Assembly: GCF_001045435.1 (NCBI RefSeq)
Contig: NZ_LFNG01000016.1
Coordinates: 24,883 to 88,882 of the forward strand
Source of the DNA: Chryseobacterium koreense CCUG 49689
GTDB taxonomy: Bacteria > Bacteroidota > Bacteroidia > Flavobacteriales > Weeksellaceae
Reading direction: 5' to 3'
DNA length: 64,000 bases
The translations under genes and the position numbers were made by a program. The notes under the pieces were generated by a model, which ran no database searches, was not told the origin of the DNA, and was given only the letters and a program-made list of their open reading frames with translations. This document shows, one piece after another, positions 54,885-63,854 of the stretch; position 1 is the stretch's first letter; every line of letters starts with the position of its first letter.

Positions 54885-55967
54885 ATGAAAAAAATAATTA
54901 TGTTCTCAGCGATTCTGTTGGGAGCAACAGGAAGTGTATGTGCTCAGGAAACTGAAAAAAAGCCGTTAACCATCAGTGGATATGCAGAAGTATATTATCA
55001 GCAGGATTTTAATAACCCGAAATCCAATACCAGACCGGGATTTGTGTACAGCCACAATCGTAACAATGAAGTGAGTTTAAATTTAGGATTTATAAAAGCA
55101 GCTTATGAAACAGAAAATATGAGAGCCAATCTGGCTCTTGGAGTAGGTTCTTATATGAATGCCAATTATGCAGCTGAAGAAGGCGTGCTGAAAAATATAT
55201 ATGAAGCAAATGTAGGCGTGAAACTATCTAAAACGAAGAATTTATGGTTAGATGCAGGTATACTGCCATCTCACATTGGCTTTGAAAGTGCTATCGGAGC
55301 GGACTGCTTTGCATTGACAAGAAGTATGATGGCAGATAATTCGCCCTATTTTGAAACCGGAGCTAAGTTGTCGTATGCTACCGATAATGGTAAATGGAAT
55401 ATGTCCCTATTGGTGTTGAATGGCTGGCAACGTATCCAACGTGTTGAAGGCAATAGCACACCAGGCTTCGGACATCAGTTAACCTACCGCCCATCAGATA
55501 AGGTGACTTTAAACAGTAGCTCTTTCATAGGCAGTGACTTCCCTGATGACGAGCGTAAGATGCGTTATTTCCACAATCTGTACGGCCAGTTTCAGATCAG
55601 TAATCAATTTGCATTGATCGCTGGCTTTGATATCGGAGCACAACAGAAAGAAAAAGCAAGTGATGACTACGATACATGGTATACTCCTGTACTGATTGCC
55701 AAATACAGCCCGACTGAAAAAGTAAGTATCGCTGCAAGAGGAGAATATTACCATGATAAGAATGGCGTTATCATCAATTCGGGAACGGAAAACGGATTTC
55801 AAACTTTTGGGGCTTCACTCAACGTTGATTATCAAATTCTGCCTAATTTGGTATGGAGAACAGAAGTTAAAAGCTTAAATAGTAAAGATGCCATTTTCTT
55901 AAACAGAGATGACAATATGAAAAAAGACAACGTTATGGCAGTTACATCGCTGGCTATACGTTTCTAA
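54885..55967 (+). CDS. Outer-membrane beta-barrel protein (porin-like) in the Kdp operon
   Basis: 360 aa. Signal peptide cut near VCAQE. The rest has alternating hydrophobic strands and an aromatic C-terminal strand ending AIRF, typical of outer-membrane barrels. It resembles DcaP/porin-type proteins found with Kdp in Bacteroidota. It probably lets K+ or osmolytes cross the outer membrane. Confidence 0.8.
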   Translation: MKKIIMFSAILLGATGSVCAQETEKKPLTISGYAEVYYQQDFNNPKSNTRPGFVYSHNRNNEVSLNLGFIKAAYETENMRANLALGVGSYMNANYAAEEGVLKNIYEANVGVKLSKTKNLWLDAGILPSHIGFESAIGADCFALTRSMMADNSPYFETGAKLSYATDNGKWNMSLLVLNGWQRIQRVEGNSTPGFGHQLTYRPSDKVTLNSSSFIGSDFPDDERKMRYFHNLYGQFQISNQFALIAGFDIGAQQKEKASDDYDTWYTPVLIAKYSPTEKVSIAARGEYYHDKNGVIINSGTENGFQTFGASLNVDYQILPNLVWRTEVKSLNSKDAIFLNRDDNMKKDNVMAVTSLAIRF

Positions 55968-55987
55968 ATATTTCCATTTACTAATGA

Positions 55988-56015
55988 TTCCCCTTGACAA
56001 TTTGTCTAAGGGGAA
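55988..56015 (+). terminator. Hairpin between the porin and kdpD genes
   Basis: Arms TTCCCCTT and AAGGGGAA extend into GACAA/TTGTC with a single bulged T, followed by a weak T-rich tail. It may partly stop transcription so that the sensor genes are made at a lower level than the pump. Confidence 0.5.
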
Positions 56016-56045
56016 TTTGTAAATTTATATAAGCAAACAGATTGT

Positions 56046-57167
56046 ATGGACGAAAGAAAAAGTGCAGAACATTTTTTAGACCTCATTCAAAAATCCAGAA
56101 GAGGGAAATTCAAGCTCTATATCGGGATGAGTGCTGGCGTGGGTAAAACCTATCGGATGTTGCAGGAAGCACACACACTATTGCGAAACGGTATCGATGT
56201 CAAGATCGGATATATCGAAACACACAGAAGACCTGAAACCCATGCTTTATTGGATGGGCTTCCGATCATTCCACGCAGAAAACTTTTCTATAAAGGGAAA
56301 GAATTAGAAGAACTGGATTTGCAAGCCATTATAAACCTTCGTCCGGAAGTGGTGATTGTAGATGAATTGGCTCATACCAATATTGAAGGAAGCAAAAATG
56401 AAAAGCGATGGCAGGATGTGCTTGATATTTTAGATGCTGGTATCAATGTCATCAGTGCAGTCAATATTCAACACATTGAAAGTTTAAATGAAGAAGTGCG
56501 GGAAATTACAGGAATTGATGTACAGGAACGTATTCCCGACAGCGTAGTTGCTCAGGCTGATGAGGTGGTGAATATCGACCTTACTGCAGAAGATTTGATC
56601 GATCGTTTAAAAGCCGGAAAAATCTATGAAAGCTCCAAAATAACGGCAGCACTTAATAATTTTTTTAAGAGCGAACACATTTTGCAGCTGCGTGAGTTGG
56701 CGTTAAAAGAAGTAGCCTCGCAAGTACAGCGAAAAGTAGAAACTGAAGTTGTACTTACAAGAAGCATCAAAAAGGAACGTTTTCTGGCATGCATCAGTTC
56801 AAATGAAAAAACAGCCAAAAACATCATTCGAAAAACGGCACGATTAGCAAATTATTACAACAGTAAATGGTACGTGATGTATGTGCAGGTGCCGAAAGAG
56901 AGCCCGGATAAAATTGCTCTGGATAAACAGCGACATTTGATTAATAATTTTAAATTAGCTACTGAATTAGGAGCAGAAATAATTAAGGTTAAAGCCAAAA
57001 ATACCACTAAGGCAATCATCAAAGAATGTGAAGATCGTAAGATAACCACCGTCTGTATCGGTAAGCCACATTTAAACTTGGCTAAGATTATATTAGCAAC
57101 TGACACATTCAATGCTTTACTCAACAAGCTGTCACAAGAAAATATTGATCTCGTAATACTTTCGTAA
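56046..57167 (+). CDS. kdpD: KdpD sensor domain as a separate protein (no kinase domain)
   Basis: 373 aa. An N-terminal KdpD P-loop domain with Walker A GMSAGVGKTYR (27-37), VDELAHTNIEGSKNEKRW, and then a universal stress protein-like domain (about 245-373). In E. coli these are fused to the kinase. Here the kinase is the next gene, one base after the stop. It should sense K+ or ATP and act on the kinase by contact. Confidence 0.9.
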   Translation: MDERKSAEHFLDLIQKSRRGKFKLYIGMSAGVGKTYRMLQEAHTLLRNGIDVKIGYIETHRRPETHALLDGLPIIPRRKLFYKGKELEELDLQAIINLRPEVVIVDELAHTNIEGSKNEKRWQDVLDILDAGINVISAVNIQHIESLNEEVREITGIDVQERIPDSVVAQADEVVNIDLTAEDLIDRLKAGKIYESSKITAALNNFFKSEHILQLRELALKEVASQVQRKVETEVVLTRSIKKERFLACISSNEKTAKNIIRKTARLANYYNSKWYVMYVQVPKESPDKIALDKQRHLINNFKLATELGAEIIKVKAKNTTKAIIKECEDRKITTVCIGKPHLNLAKIILATDTFNALLNKLSQENIDLVILS

Positions 57168-57168
57168 A

Positions 57169-58905
57169 ATGAAAATTAAAGCAAAATTAACGGTTGGAGT
57201 TGGTGCTCTATTTTTATTGATACTGGCACTGGCAATTGTTAGTGGCTGGTATGTAAACCAACTAAAAAAAGACACTAATAATATCTTAGTTGCCAATTAC
57301 AATACTTTACAGTATGCTCGGAACATGCTGTTGTCTTTGGAAGATGTTCGTTCAGACAAATCCGCTGTAGATACTTTTCAAAAAAATCTCGATCTGCAAA
57401 AGCAGAATGTAACGGAGATTGGAGAAGTCGAAGCTACCAATCTTATCGTTAAACATTTTAAAGATTTAAAAGAAAACCCTGACGATTCTGTAGTTATATC
57501 ATCGATAAGGAAAGACATCACGGAATTGATGCGTCTGAACATGGAAGCTATCAACCGGAAAAGTGATATAGCCGACGATACAGCTCAAAAAGCAATTGTC
57601 ATCATTTCAGTTACTGGCTCACTATGTTTCCTGATTGCATTTATTTTATTGGTCAATTTGCCTTCTAATATAGCCAATCCGATTAAGGAACTTACCGATA
57701 GTATAAAAGAAATAGCTGGGCAGAATTACAAAAAAAGGGTGCATTTTGAAAGCCATAATGAGTTTGGTGACTTGGCAAAATCATTCAACACGATGGCGGA
57801 GAAGCTGGAAGAATATTCTGAGAGTAAACTCGATAAAATTCTAAAAGGCAAAAAACGAATTGAAACTTTGATTGATAATCTTCATGATCCCGTTATCGGT
57901 ATCGATGAAAACAAAAAAGTGCTTTTCGCTAATGAAGAAGCTTTGAATATTTGCGGTCTAAAAAAAGAAGAATTCATTGGTAAACAAATACAGGATATAG
58001 CCGTTAACAATGATTTAATTAGAAATATCATTAAGGATCTTTTTCTTCCAAAGCCCGAAAATGCTAAATCTGAACAATTAAAGATTTATGCCGACAGAAA
58101 AGAAAGCTATTTTGAAAAAGAGGTGGTGGATATCAACATCGTTCCAACCGGAGAGGCAGACAGTGAGTTTATCGGTCAGGTTATTCTTCTGAGAAATATC
58201 ACACCATTTAAAGAGCTGGATCTGGCAAAGACCAATTTTATGGGAACTGTTTCCCATGAATTTAAAACACCTATTTCGTCGATGCAGTTAGGTATTCAAA
58301 TTCTGGAGAATGAAAAGACCGGTCACTTAAATGAAGAACAAAAAGGATTGGTTAATGGTATAAAAGACGATGCTGACCGCCTTTTAAGAATTACCGGAGA
58401 GCTGCTAAACATCACACAGGTTGAAAGTGGGGCTATTCAAATAAACTTAATTAGTTCTGAGATTAAGCCTATGATTGAATATGCTGTTAATGCCAATAAA
58501 TCTGCTGCTGAACATAAGAATATCAAAATTGATGTTGATATAGAAGATAATGCACTGGTTGCGGCCGACAGTGAAAAAACAGCATGGGTTCTTACTAATC
58601 TCATCTCCAATGCCGTTCGGTATTCGTATGAGAATTCGACAATTGATGTCAAAGTTGAAAAGACAGAAAATCAAATACGATTTTCCGTAACAGATACTGG
58701 TCAAGGAATACAACCTCAATTTTTGAGTAAGATTTTCGAACGTTATTTCCGTATTCCTGGCACCAAAAAAGAAGGTACAGGATTAGGATTAAGTATCAGC
58801 AAAGAGTTTATTGAAGCTCAGGGAGGAAAAATATGGGTAGAGAGTGAATATGGTGCTGGTAGTACTTTTTGCTTTACGCTCAATTCCATAGATAAAGACT
58901 TCTAA
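57169..58905 (+). CDS. HAMP/PAS sensor histidine kinase of the Kdp locus
   Basis: 578 aa. TM1 (about 8-28), a helical periplasmic sensor (30-140), TM2 (about 142-163), HAMP (165-215), PAS (230-345), HisKA with His363 in TVSHEFKTPIS, HATPase with NLISNAVRYS and DTGQGI, GTGLGLSIS. It is co-transcribed with kdpD. No kdpE follows; the likely receiver is the sigma-54 regulator at 42041. Confidence 0.92.
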   Translation: MKIKAKLTVGVGALFLLILALAIVSGWYVNQLKKDTNNILVANYNTLQYARNMLLSLEDVRSDKSAVDTFQKNLDLQKQNVTEIGEVEATNLIVKHFKDLKENPDDSVVISSIRKDITELMRLNMEAINRKSDIADDTAQKAIVIISVTGSLCFLIAFILLVNLPSNIANPIKELTDSIKEIAGQNYKKRVHFESHNEFGDLAKSFNTMAEKLEEYSESKLDKILKGKKRIETLIDNLHDPVIGIDENKKVLFANEEALNICGLKKEEFIGKQIQDIAVNNDLIRNIIKDLFLPKPENAKSEQLKIYADRKESYFEKEVVDINIVPTGEADSEFIGQVILLRNITPFKELDLAKTNFMGTVSHEFKTPISSMQLGIQILENEKTGHLNEEQKGLVNGIKDDADRLLRITGELLNITQVESGAIQINLISSEIKPMIEYAVNANKSAAEHKNIKIDVDIEDNALVAADSEKTAWVLTNLISNAVRYSYENSTIDVKVEKTENQIRFSVTDTGQGIQPQFLSKIFERYFRIPGTKKEGTGLGLSISKEFIEAQGGKIWVESEYGAGSTFCFTLNSIDKDF

Positions 58906-58983
58906 CATATTAATACCAATAATTTTAAGTGTCCGAGCTAATATAATTTGGTTCGTTGTTGACATTTATATCATATTTTTCAA

Positions 58984-59811
58984 ATGCATAAATTTTATAG
59001 AGATAAACTAAAAGAACTTGATGAACGAATTGAAGTATATAAAATTGAGTTTGATGAACCAATTCAGCTGGCAGAGGCATCCGTTTCTCTCATCCTAAAT
59101 TATCTTAAGGAAGTTAAACTATATGTTCTGGAAAAAGGATTTGACAAAGAAGAAGATGAAATATATTTCTTTAAAAAACTGAAGCCAGATATTTTGTCTA
59201 AATTAATATACTATAATGCTATTTTTAAGATTGAATCGAAAAAACCTCACGGCTCATATAAATTAATAAAAAAGTATCTTAGCAACGAACAAATAAGGCT
59301 GAAAAAATACTTTGATAATAATTTGGAATTTTATAAATACTGTAGAACGAATAGCACTTATATGGATCAAAAATATTTTGTAAGGGGTAAACATGATATC
59401 AAGCTTAGCCTTGACACATATTTTTTTGAATCAGATCATAATTTTTCAACATCCCACGATTATAAAGTTGCAAAAATTTTGGCAAATGATTTAATACAAG
59501 TCTATTTGGAGGATCGACTTTCCCACTTACAAAAAAGGAGCAAACCAATAAATCATTCAAATTTAAATTGGACTGCAAGTAAAACTGCATTAATAGAGTT
59601 AGTTTATGCATTGCACTCCCAAGGAGTATTCGAAAATGGAAATGCAGATGTAAAGCATATTGCAAAGTATTTTGAAAGCGTTTTCAATATCGAATTAGGT
59701 GATTTTTACCATACGTTTATGGAAATTAAATCTCGAAAAATAAATCGTACAAAATTTATTGATATCCTTAAACTTAGTTTGGCTCGAAAGATAGAAGAGT
59801 ATGAAAAATAG
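58984..59811 (+). CDS. RteC-family regulator
   Basis: 275 aa, helical. The C-terminal LNWTASKTALIELVYALHSQGVFENGNADVKHIAKYFE is the RteC signature. In CTnDOT, RteC activates excision genes. Here it stands at the right end of the element, far from the integrase. Its AT-rich composition is like the rest of the element. Confidence 0.85.
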   Translation: MHKFYRDKLKELDERIEVYKIEFDEPIQLAEASVSLILNYLKEVKLYVLEKGFDKEEDEIYFFKKLKPDILSKLIYYNAIFKIESKKPHGSYKLIKKYLSNEQIRLKKYFDNNLEFYKYCRTNSTYMDQKYFVRGKHDIKLSLDTYFFESDHNFSTSHDYKVAKILANDLIQVYLEDRLSHLQKRSKPINHSNLNWTASKTALIELVYALHSQGVFENGNADVKHIAKYFESVFNIELGDFYHTFMEIKSRKINRTKFIDILKLSLARKIEEYEK

Positions 59812-59912
59812 ATTTTAAAATCATTTTCTTTAAACTATATAGAACAGAATTAAATTTCATATATTTGCTATGAGCTAACGGAAACACGTTGAAAAGCAAA
59901 GCAATAAGCACC

Positions 59913-59928
59913 GTTACCAAATCGTTAC
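59913..59928. repeat. Right-end GTTAC direct repeat (possible integrase site)
   Basis: GTTACCAAATCGTTAC. The two GTTAC are 11 bp apart, as at 32859. The element-chromosome junction should lie near here. Confidence 0.35.
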
Positions 59929-60001
59929 CTTGTAATCGTTGATTATCCATATAAAAGCTTAGTATTCAACCGATACAGCTTTTTCCTGAAAACTTTAAAA
60001 T

Positions 60002-60024
60002 AAAAAAAATCCGCCAAAGCGGAC
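60002..60024 (-). terminator. Terminator of the OmpA-family gene
   Basis: Reading the minus strand: stem TCCGC/GCGGA with a short loop and a following run of eight T. It belongs to the chromosomal gene and marks the outermost limit of the element. Confidence 0.7.
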
Positions 60025-60053
60025 TTTAAATTGGGTAGAATTTATTTCGTGGA

Positions 60054-60749
60054 TTAATTTCCCTGCTGTGCTTCATTAATCATTTTCTCATTGGCGGTGA
60101 TTGCAAATTCAACTCGTCTGTTTTGCGCTCTGCCTGCATCGGTATCGTTGGTCGCAATAGGATTGGCTTCACCCATTCCCATAGTGTTCATTCTGCTGCT
60201 TGCGATTCCTTTGGAAATCAGGTAGGTTTTCACAGAAGCCGCCCTTCTGTCAGATAACGCCAGGTTATATGAATCTGTTCCTTTGGAATCGGTATATCCA
60301 TAGATATTGATATTGGTATCCGGATTGTTTTTCAAGACTTCTGCAAGTTTGTCGAGATTGCTTTTTGCCAATGGCTGTAAATCAGATTTATCAAATGCGA
60401 AGTTGACCATGTTTTCCTTCAAAGTTACCTTGATACCTTCTCCCACTCTTTCCACTTCTGCACCTGGCAAAGTTTCCTTGATTTCTTTGGCCTGCTTATC
60501 CATTTTCGCACCGATTACATTTCCTGCAACACCTCCGACAATCCCACCTAAAACCGCACCGATAGGGGCATTTCCACCTTTACCGATATTGTTACCAAGA
60601 ATACCACCAATCACTGCTCCTGCGGCAGTTCCGATCACGGTTCCTTTTTGTTGGTTATTGGCATTCTTCACTGATTCACAACCCGTGAAGCTGAGTAAAG
60701 AGGCTGAGAAAAGTACTGCAGCAATATTTGTCCTGTTGATAAGTTTCAT
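60054..60749 (-). CDS. OmpA-family lipoprotein with glycine zipper
   Basis: 231 aa. Lipobox (SFTGC, near residue 24). A glycine-zipper membrane segment (about 35-80, repeated GxxxG) and a C-terminal OmpA domain (about 110-220) with the peptidoglycan-binding motif YGYTDSKGTDSYNLALSDRRAASV and NRRVEF. It links the outer membrane to peptidoglycan. It is 21 nt from the lipocalin-like gene upstream. Confidence 0.93.
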   Translation of the reverse strand: MKLINRTNIAAVLFSASLLSFTGCESVKNANNQQKGTVIGTAAGAVIGGILGNNIGKGGNAPIGAVLGGIVGGVAGNVIGAKMDKQAKEIKETLPGAEVERVGEGIKVTLKENMVNFAFDKSDLQPLAKSNLDKLAEVLKNNPDTNINIYGYTDSKGTDSYNLALSDRRAASVKTYLISKGIASSRMNTMGMGEANPIATNDTDAGRAQNRRVEFAITANEKMINEAQQGN

Positions 60750-60770
60750 AATTTTTGATTTTAACAGTTA

Positions 60771-61250
60771 TTATTTAATTCCGGTTCTGGCAAAGTTATA
60801 CTGAACTCTCACGTTTTGTCCGCCAGAATTGATATTGTCGACCAGAGTGAACTGATCCGTAGATTGGTTGGTAAGTTCCAATGTGTAACCTTGAATGACT
60901 GATTTTGCTTTAGACCCTTCCAGTATTTTCTTGAACTGGAACTGGTTTCCGTTTACCACTTCAAACTTGATGGGCATCACCGTATTTGGGCAAGATCCGG
61001 TGCCGCTTAATGTATAAGAACCGGTCCAGTTGTTCGGGATGAGATGCCATTGACTTCCCACGAAGCACTGAATGTCCACGCCTTCATCAAAAGGTTTGAT
61101 TTTGAAGTTATGGTCATAATCTACACTGGTTATTTCCCAGGTTCCTTTCAATTTTAAGAATTCTGCTCTGTTTGTCTGAGCTGTTTTGGCCGTGGAACAA
61201 GAAACGGTGAATGCTGCACCGAAAATTCCTGCAAGTAGTAAATTTTTCAT
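60771..61250 (-). CDS. Lipocalin-like lipoprotein
   Basis: 159 aa, lipobox TVSC. The start LKGTWEITSVDYD is the lipocalin GxW motif, and beta strands follow. The ligand is unknown. In the same transcript as the OmpA gene. Confidence 0.75.
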   Translation of the reverse strand: MKNLLLAGIFGAAFTVSCSTAKTAQTNRAEFLKLKGTWEITSVDYDHNFKIKPFDEGVDIQCFVGSQWHLIPNNWTGSYTLSGTGSCPNTVMPIKFEVVNGNQFQFKKILEGSKAKSVIQGYTLELTNQSTDQFTLVDNINSGGQNVRVQYNFARTGIK

Positions 61251-61306
61251 AGTAGTAAATTTAATTGGTTAAGAATTACAAAAAACCGTGCCAATTTTTG
61301 TAAAGT

Positions 61307-61333
61307 TAAAAAAAAAGCCCGAATAAACGGACT
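61307..61333 (-). terminator. Terminator of the subtilase gene
   Basis: On the minus strand, AGTCCG and CGGGCT form a 6-bp stem around a TTTATT loop and are followed by a run of nine T. Confidence 0.75.
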
Positions 61334-61357
61334 TTCTTTTGGGTATTAATCAATGCA

Positions 61358-63091
61358 TTAATTTCCTGTTTTCACTACTTTCTTAAGGGTCTTTTTCATC
61401 GGTTTATTCGGGGCCGGTTTGCTTAAAGTTTCTACTGATGGAGACGGTTTATAGAAGTGGGTATAAGCATATTCTGCCGCTTTTCGCAGGTCAATGACGC
61501 CACCCGATTCAGAAATCATGTCGAATCTGTTGTTGGTGTTAGACTTGATCATCGCATTTACGGAAGACTTGTTGGCGGTCTTCACGAAAGCCTCAATGAT
61601 TTGCTCTGGTTTCAAATTCGGCATGTAGGCCAATAAAACAGCCGCACCACCCGCTACAACAGGAGCAGCCATAGAAGTTCCCTGCAAATATTCATATTTA
61701 TTTGTTGGCACTGTGGAATAGATTTTATCACCGGGTGCAAAAACGTCCACCATTTTTTGGTTGTAGTTGGAGAAACTTGCCCTCAAAAACTCGTTGTCAT
61801 TGGTGGAAGCTCCCACCACGATCATATTGTTAATGAAAGGTTTCGCATCTTTCACATCCTTGTAATTAGTCGGATAAGCCACGTTTTCAGAGATATCCTC
61901 ATTTTCGTTTCCAGCTGCCTTAACTAAAAGAACTCCTTTGTCCTGAGCATATTTAAATGCATCCCACACGTATTCTTTTCCGGGAGAAACTGGTTTTCCG
62001 AAGCTCATATTTAATATTTTGGCCCCATTATCAACCGCGTATCGAATCGCATTTGCCACATCTTTATCCCTTTCGTCACCATCGGGAACAGCGCGAACAG
62101 TCATAATTTTGGCAACTTTATAGGCCACCCCGTACTGGGTTTCAGTTCCTTGTGGATAACCTGCTATAATTCCGGAAACGTGGGTTCCGTGTTTTGCGTC
62201 CGGTCCCTCATAATGATTGTTTCCGTAAAATTTTTCCGAATAATCTTCGTAATGATCACCCACCATGGAGGCTCTCGGATCATAATCCAAATTATATTGC
62301 TTTGTGGCTTGTGGACCATAATAATCCAGGGCTTCCTTCATTTGGTCTTCCAAAAACTTTTGTGCTTCAGCAGGGGATTTTCCCTTTACCGCCGGATCCT
62401 GCGCGATTTGTGCCAAAACTGAAGCCGCCATCGCCTGTTCCTGAGTTGCTGGTTTGATTGCCGCAACCACTTCAGGAGTAAGGTTTTTCCCATCCAGCAT
62501 GGCAACCATCGATGGAATCATTTTCTGGATCATGGAATAGGTTTCAAAAGCTTGTTTTCCCTCTATGCTTTTTTTAGTGAAGATCTCTTTCGACTTCATA
62601 TACATGGCGAACTCTTCCGGCATTTTTGCCTGATTTGCTTTATTGGCAGAAGAATCGGTTCCTTCGAAAATCGGTTGGTATTTTTTCACCACCCGCGTCA
62701 CTTCCATATTGTCCACATCCACATCTCCATTCTTGCCGCCGATGAAGTTCCAGCCATAAATATCGTCCACATATCCGTTTCCGTCATCATCTTTACCGTT
62801 GTTTGGAATTTCGTTTGGATTTTTCCACATGTTTTTCACCAGACCTGGATGATCCACCTGCACTCCACTGTCCAACACTCCAACCACTACAGTTCTCGGT
62901 TTTAATCCTTTAGATTCCAGATATTTGTATGCATTTTGGGTATTCACTCCATAAACATTGGTCGCCGAGAAATCCTTATGGTACCATGTCATCAGATCTT
63001 TATCCTTCATCGGATCCAAAGCAGATTCCGCAGTTTGGGCAAAGGTTGCAAAACCCGTCATAAAACAAGCCGCAATTAATATTTTTTTCAT
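61358..63091 (-). CDS. Secreted S8-family (subtilisin) peptidase
   Basis: 577 aa, signal peptide ending TFAQT. The catalytic triad is Asp74 (GVLDSGVQVDH), His301 (KHGTHVSG) and Ser473 (GTSMAAP). Between Asp and His lies an insertion of about 225 residues, much longer than in subtilisin, with a helical segment rich in Gln, Met and Ala. No separate pro-domain or sorting domain is seen. Confidence 0.93.
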   Translation of the reverse strand: MKKILIAACFMTGFATFAQTAESALDPMKDKDLMTWYHKDFSATNVYGVNTQNAYKYLESKGLKPRTVVVGVLDSGVQVDHPGLVKNMWKNPNEIPNNGKDDDGNGYVDDIYGWNFIGGKNGDVDVDNMEVTRVVKKYQPIFEGTDSSANKANQAKMPEEFAMYMKSKEIFTKKSIEGKQAFETYSMIQKMIPSMVAMLDGKNLTPEVVAAIKPATQEQAMAASVLAQIAQDPAVKGKSPAEAQKFLEDQMKEALDYYGPQATKQYNLDYDPRASMVGDHYEDYSEKFYGNNHYEGPDAKHGTHVSGIIAGYPQGTETQYGVAYKVAKIMTVRAVPDGDERDKDVANAIRYAVDNGAKILNMSFGKPVSPGKEYVWDAFKYAQDKGVLLVKAAGNENEDISENVAYPTNYKDVKDAKPFINNMIVVGASTNDNEFLRASFSNYNQKMVDVFAPGDKIYSTVPTNKYEYLQGTSMAAPVVAGGAAVLLAYMPNLKPEQIIEAFVKTANKSSVNAMIKSNTNNRFDMISESGGVIDLRKAAEYAYTHFYKPSPSVETLSKPAPNKPMKKTLKKVVKTGN

Positions 63092-63101
63092 TGGATAATA
63101 T

Positions 63102-63713
63102 TTATTTGTTCTTAATACTTCTTAAATAAGTCCAAGATTCCGGTCCTTTGTTACAGATCAGATCAAGAATTGAAAGATCTGCCAGAAATCCCATTTTCTC
63201 CGAGAAAGTCTGATAATAAGCTTCCATTTCAAATTCTGATTCCTGTTTTGCCGAAAACTTTTCCCTAAAATCCATTTTTATGGGATCTTTGACATACTCA
63301 CTATTCAAATAATAGGCCTTTTCGGTTTTCAAAATATTTTGAATAATTTTCAAGGCATTCAAATTAAATTCTATAAGTGAAGTTGTCTTGAAATCAAAAA
63401 TTTCTTCAAGGCGGTCCTCGTAAAATTCAAAATAAGGCGAACTTTGATAAGCGGTTTTAATCGATTTCCAGTGTAGGGATTGCCAGTTTTCCCGATGGGA
63501 AATCTCGATTTCGCTCAAGCGTCTTTTCCCATTATGACTGATTGGTATGATCAAAGAAAGTTTGCCGTTCGCACCATAAATATTGCACCGGTTGCGGTAG
63601 GTCTGTTTCGGGAAATTTTCATTTTGCTCAAAAGTGATCTCGTTTTCTTCTTTGAGGAAGACCGAAAACCAAGAAATTGGAGGCAGATAAAAAATGGGGA
63701 GTAGGATTTCCAA
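63102..63713 (-). CDS. WbqC-like protein
   Basis: 203 aa. N-terminal LPIFYLPPISWFS, then QTYRNRCNIYGANGKLSLIIPIS, a pattern of WbqC-like family proteins, linked to O-antigen sugar metabolism in some bacteria. The reaction is not established. It lies 10 nt upstream of the subtilase gene, possibly co-transcribed. Confidence 0.75.
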   Translation of the reverse strand: MEILLPIFYLPPISWFSVFLKEENEITFEQNENFPKQTYRNRCNIYGANGKLSLIIPISHNGKRRLSEIEISHRENWQSLHWKSIKTAYQSSPYFEFYEDRLEEIFDFKTTSLIEFNLNALKIIQNILKTEKAYYLNSEYVKDPIKMDFREKFSAKQESEFEMEAYYQTFSEKMGFLADLSILDLICNKGPESWTYLRSIKNK

Positions 63714-63854
63714 ATTATTTAGTTGTTTTAAGTAGGCAAATTTAGAAATTAACCGCTAATAAAGTATAAGATTTCGTTTTAAAAACCCAAAAAATGGATC
63801 TCATTTTCATATACACAAAAAACAAATTTCGGATCAAGTACAAAACTTGGGGGA

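Larger units (their letters stand above)
32760..59950. mobile_element. Integrated mobilizable element carrying a K+/Na+ transport island (edges approximate)
   Basis: About 27 kb bounded by an IntDOT-like integrase on the left and an RteC-type regulator on the right. It contains Xis-like HTH genes and a MobA/MobB pair but no TraG coupling protein or Tra mating genes, so it is an integrative mobilizable element or a decayed conjugative one. Left edge lies in about 32.69-32.99 kb and right edge in about 59.81-60.00 kb. No tRNA is at either edge. I could not fix a long exact direct repeat; see the two GTTAC-type repeats. The flanking genes ubiA (minus) and ompA (minus) belong to the chromosome. 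Confidence 0.8.

Noticed and set aside
32717..59818. 11-bp exact repeat GATTTTAAAAT at 32717 and near 59811 as att sites
   Set aside because: AT-only and self-palindromic, and further similar AT words occur close by (for example TTTAAAATAAA near 59995); chance is the simplest explanation.
59859..59868. ATATATTTGC resembling the CTnDOT attB core GTAnnTTTGC
   Set aside because: 9 of 10 match but no counterpart of equal quality at the left edge (best AGTCTTTTGC at 32916).
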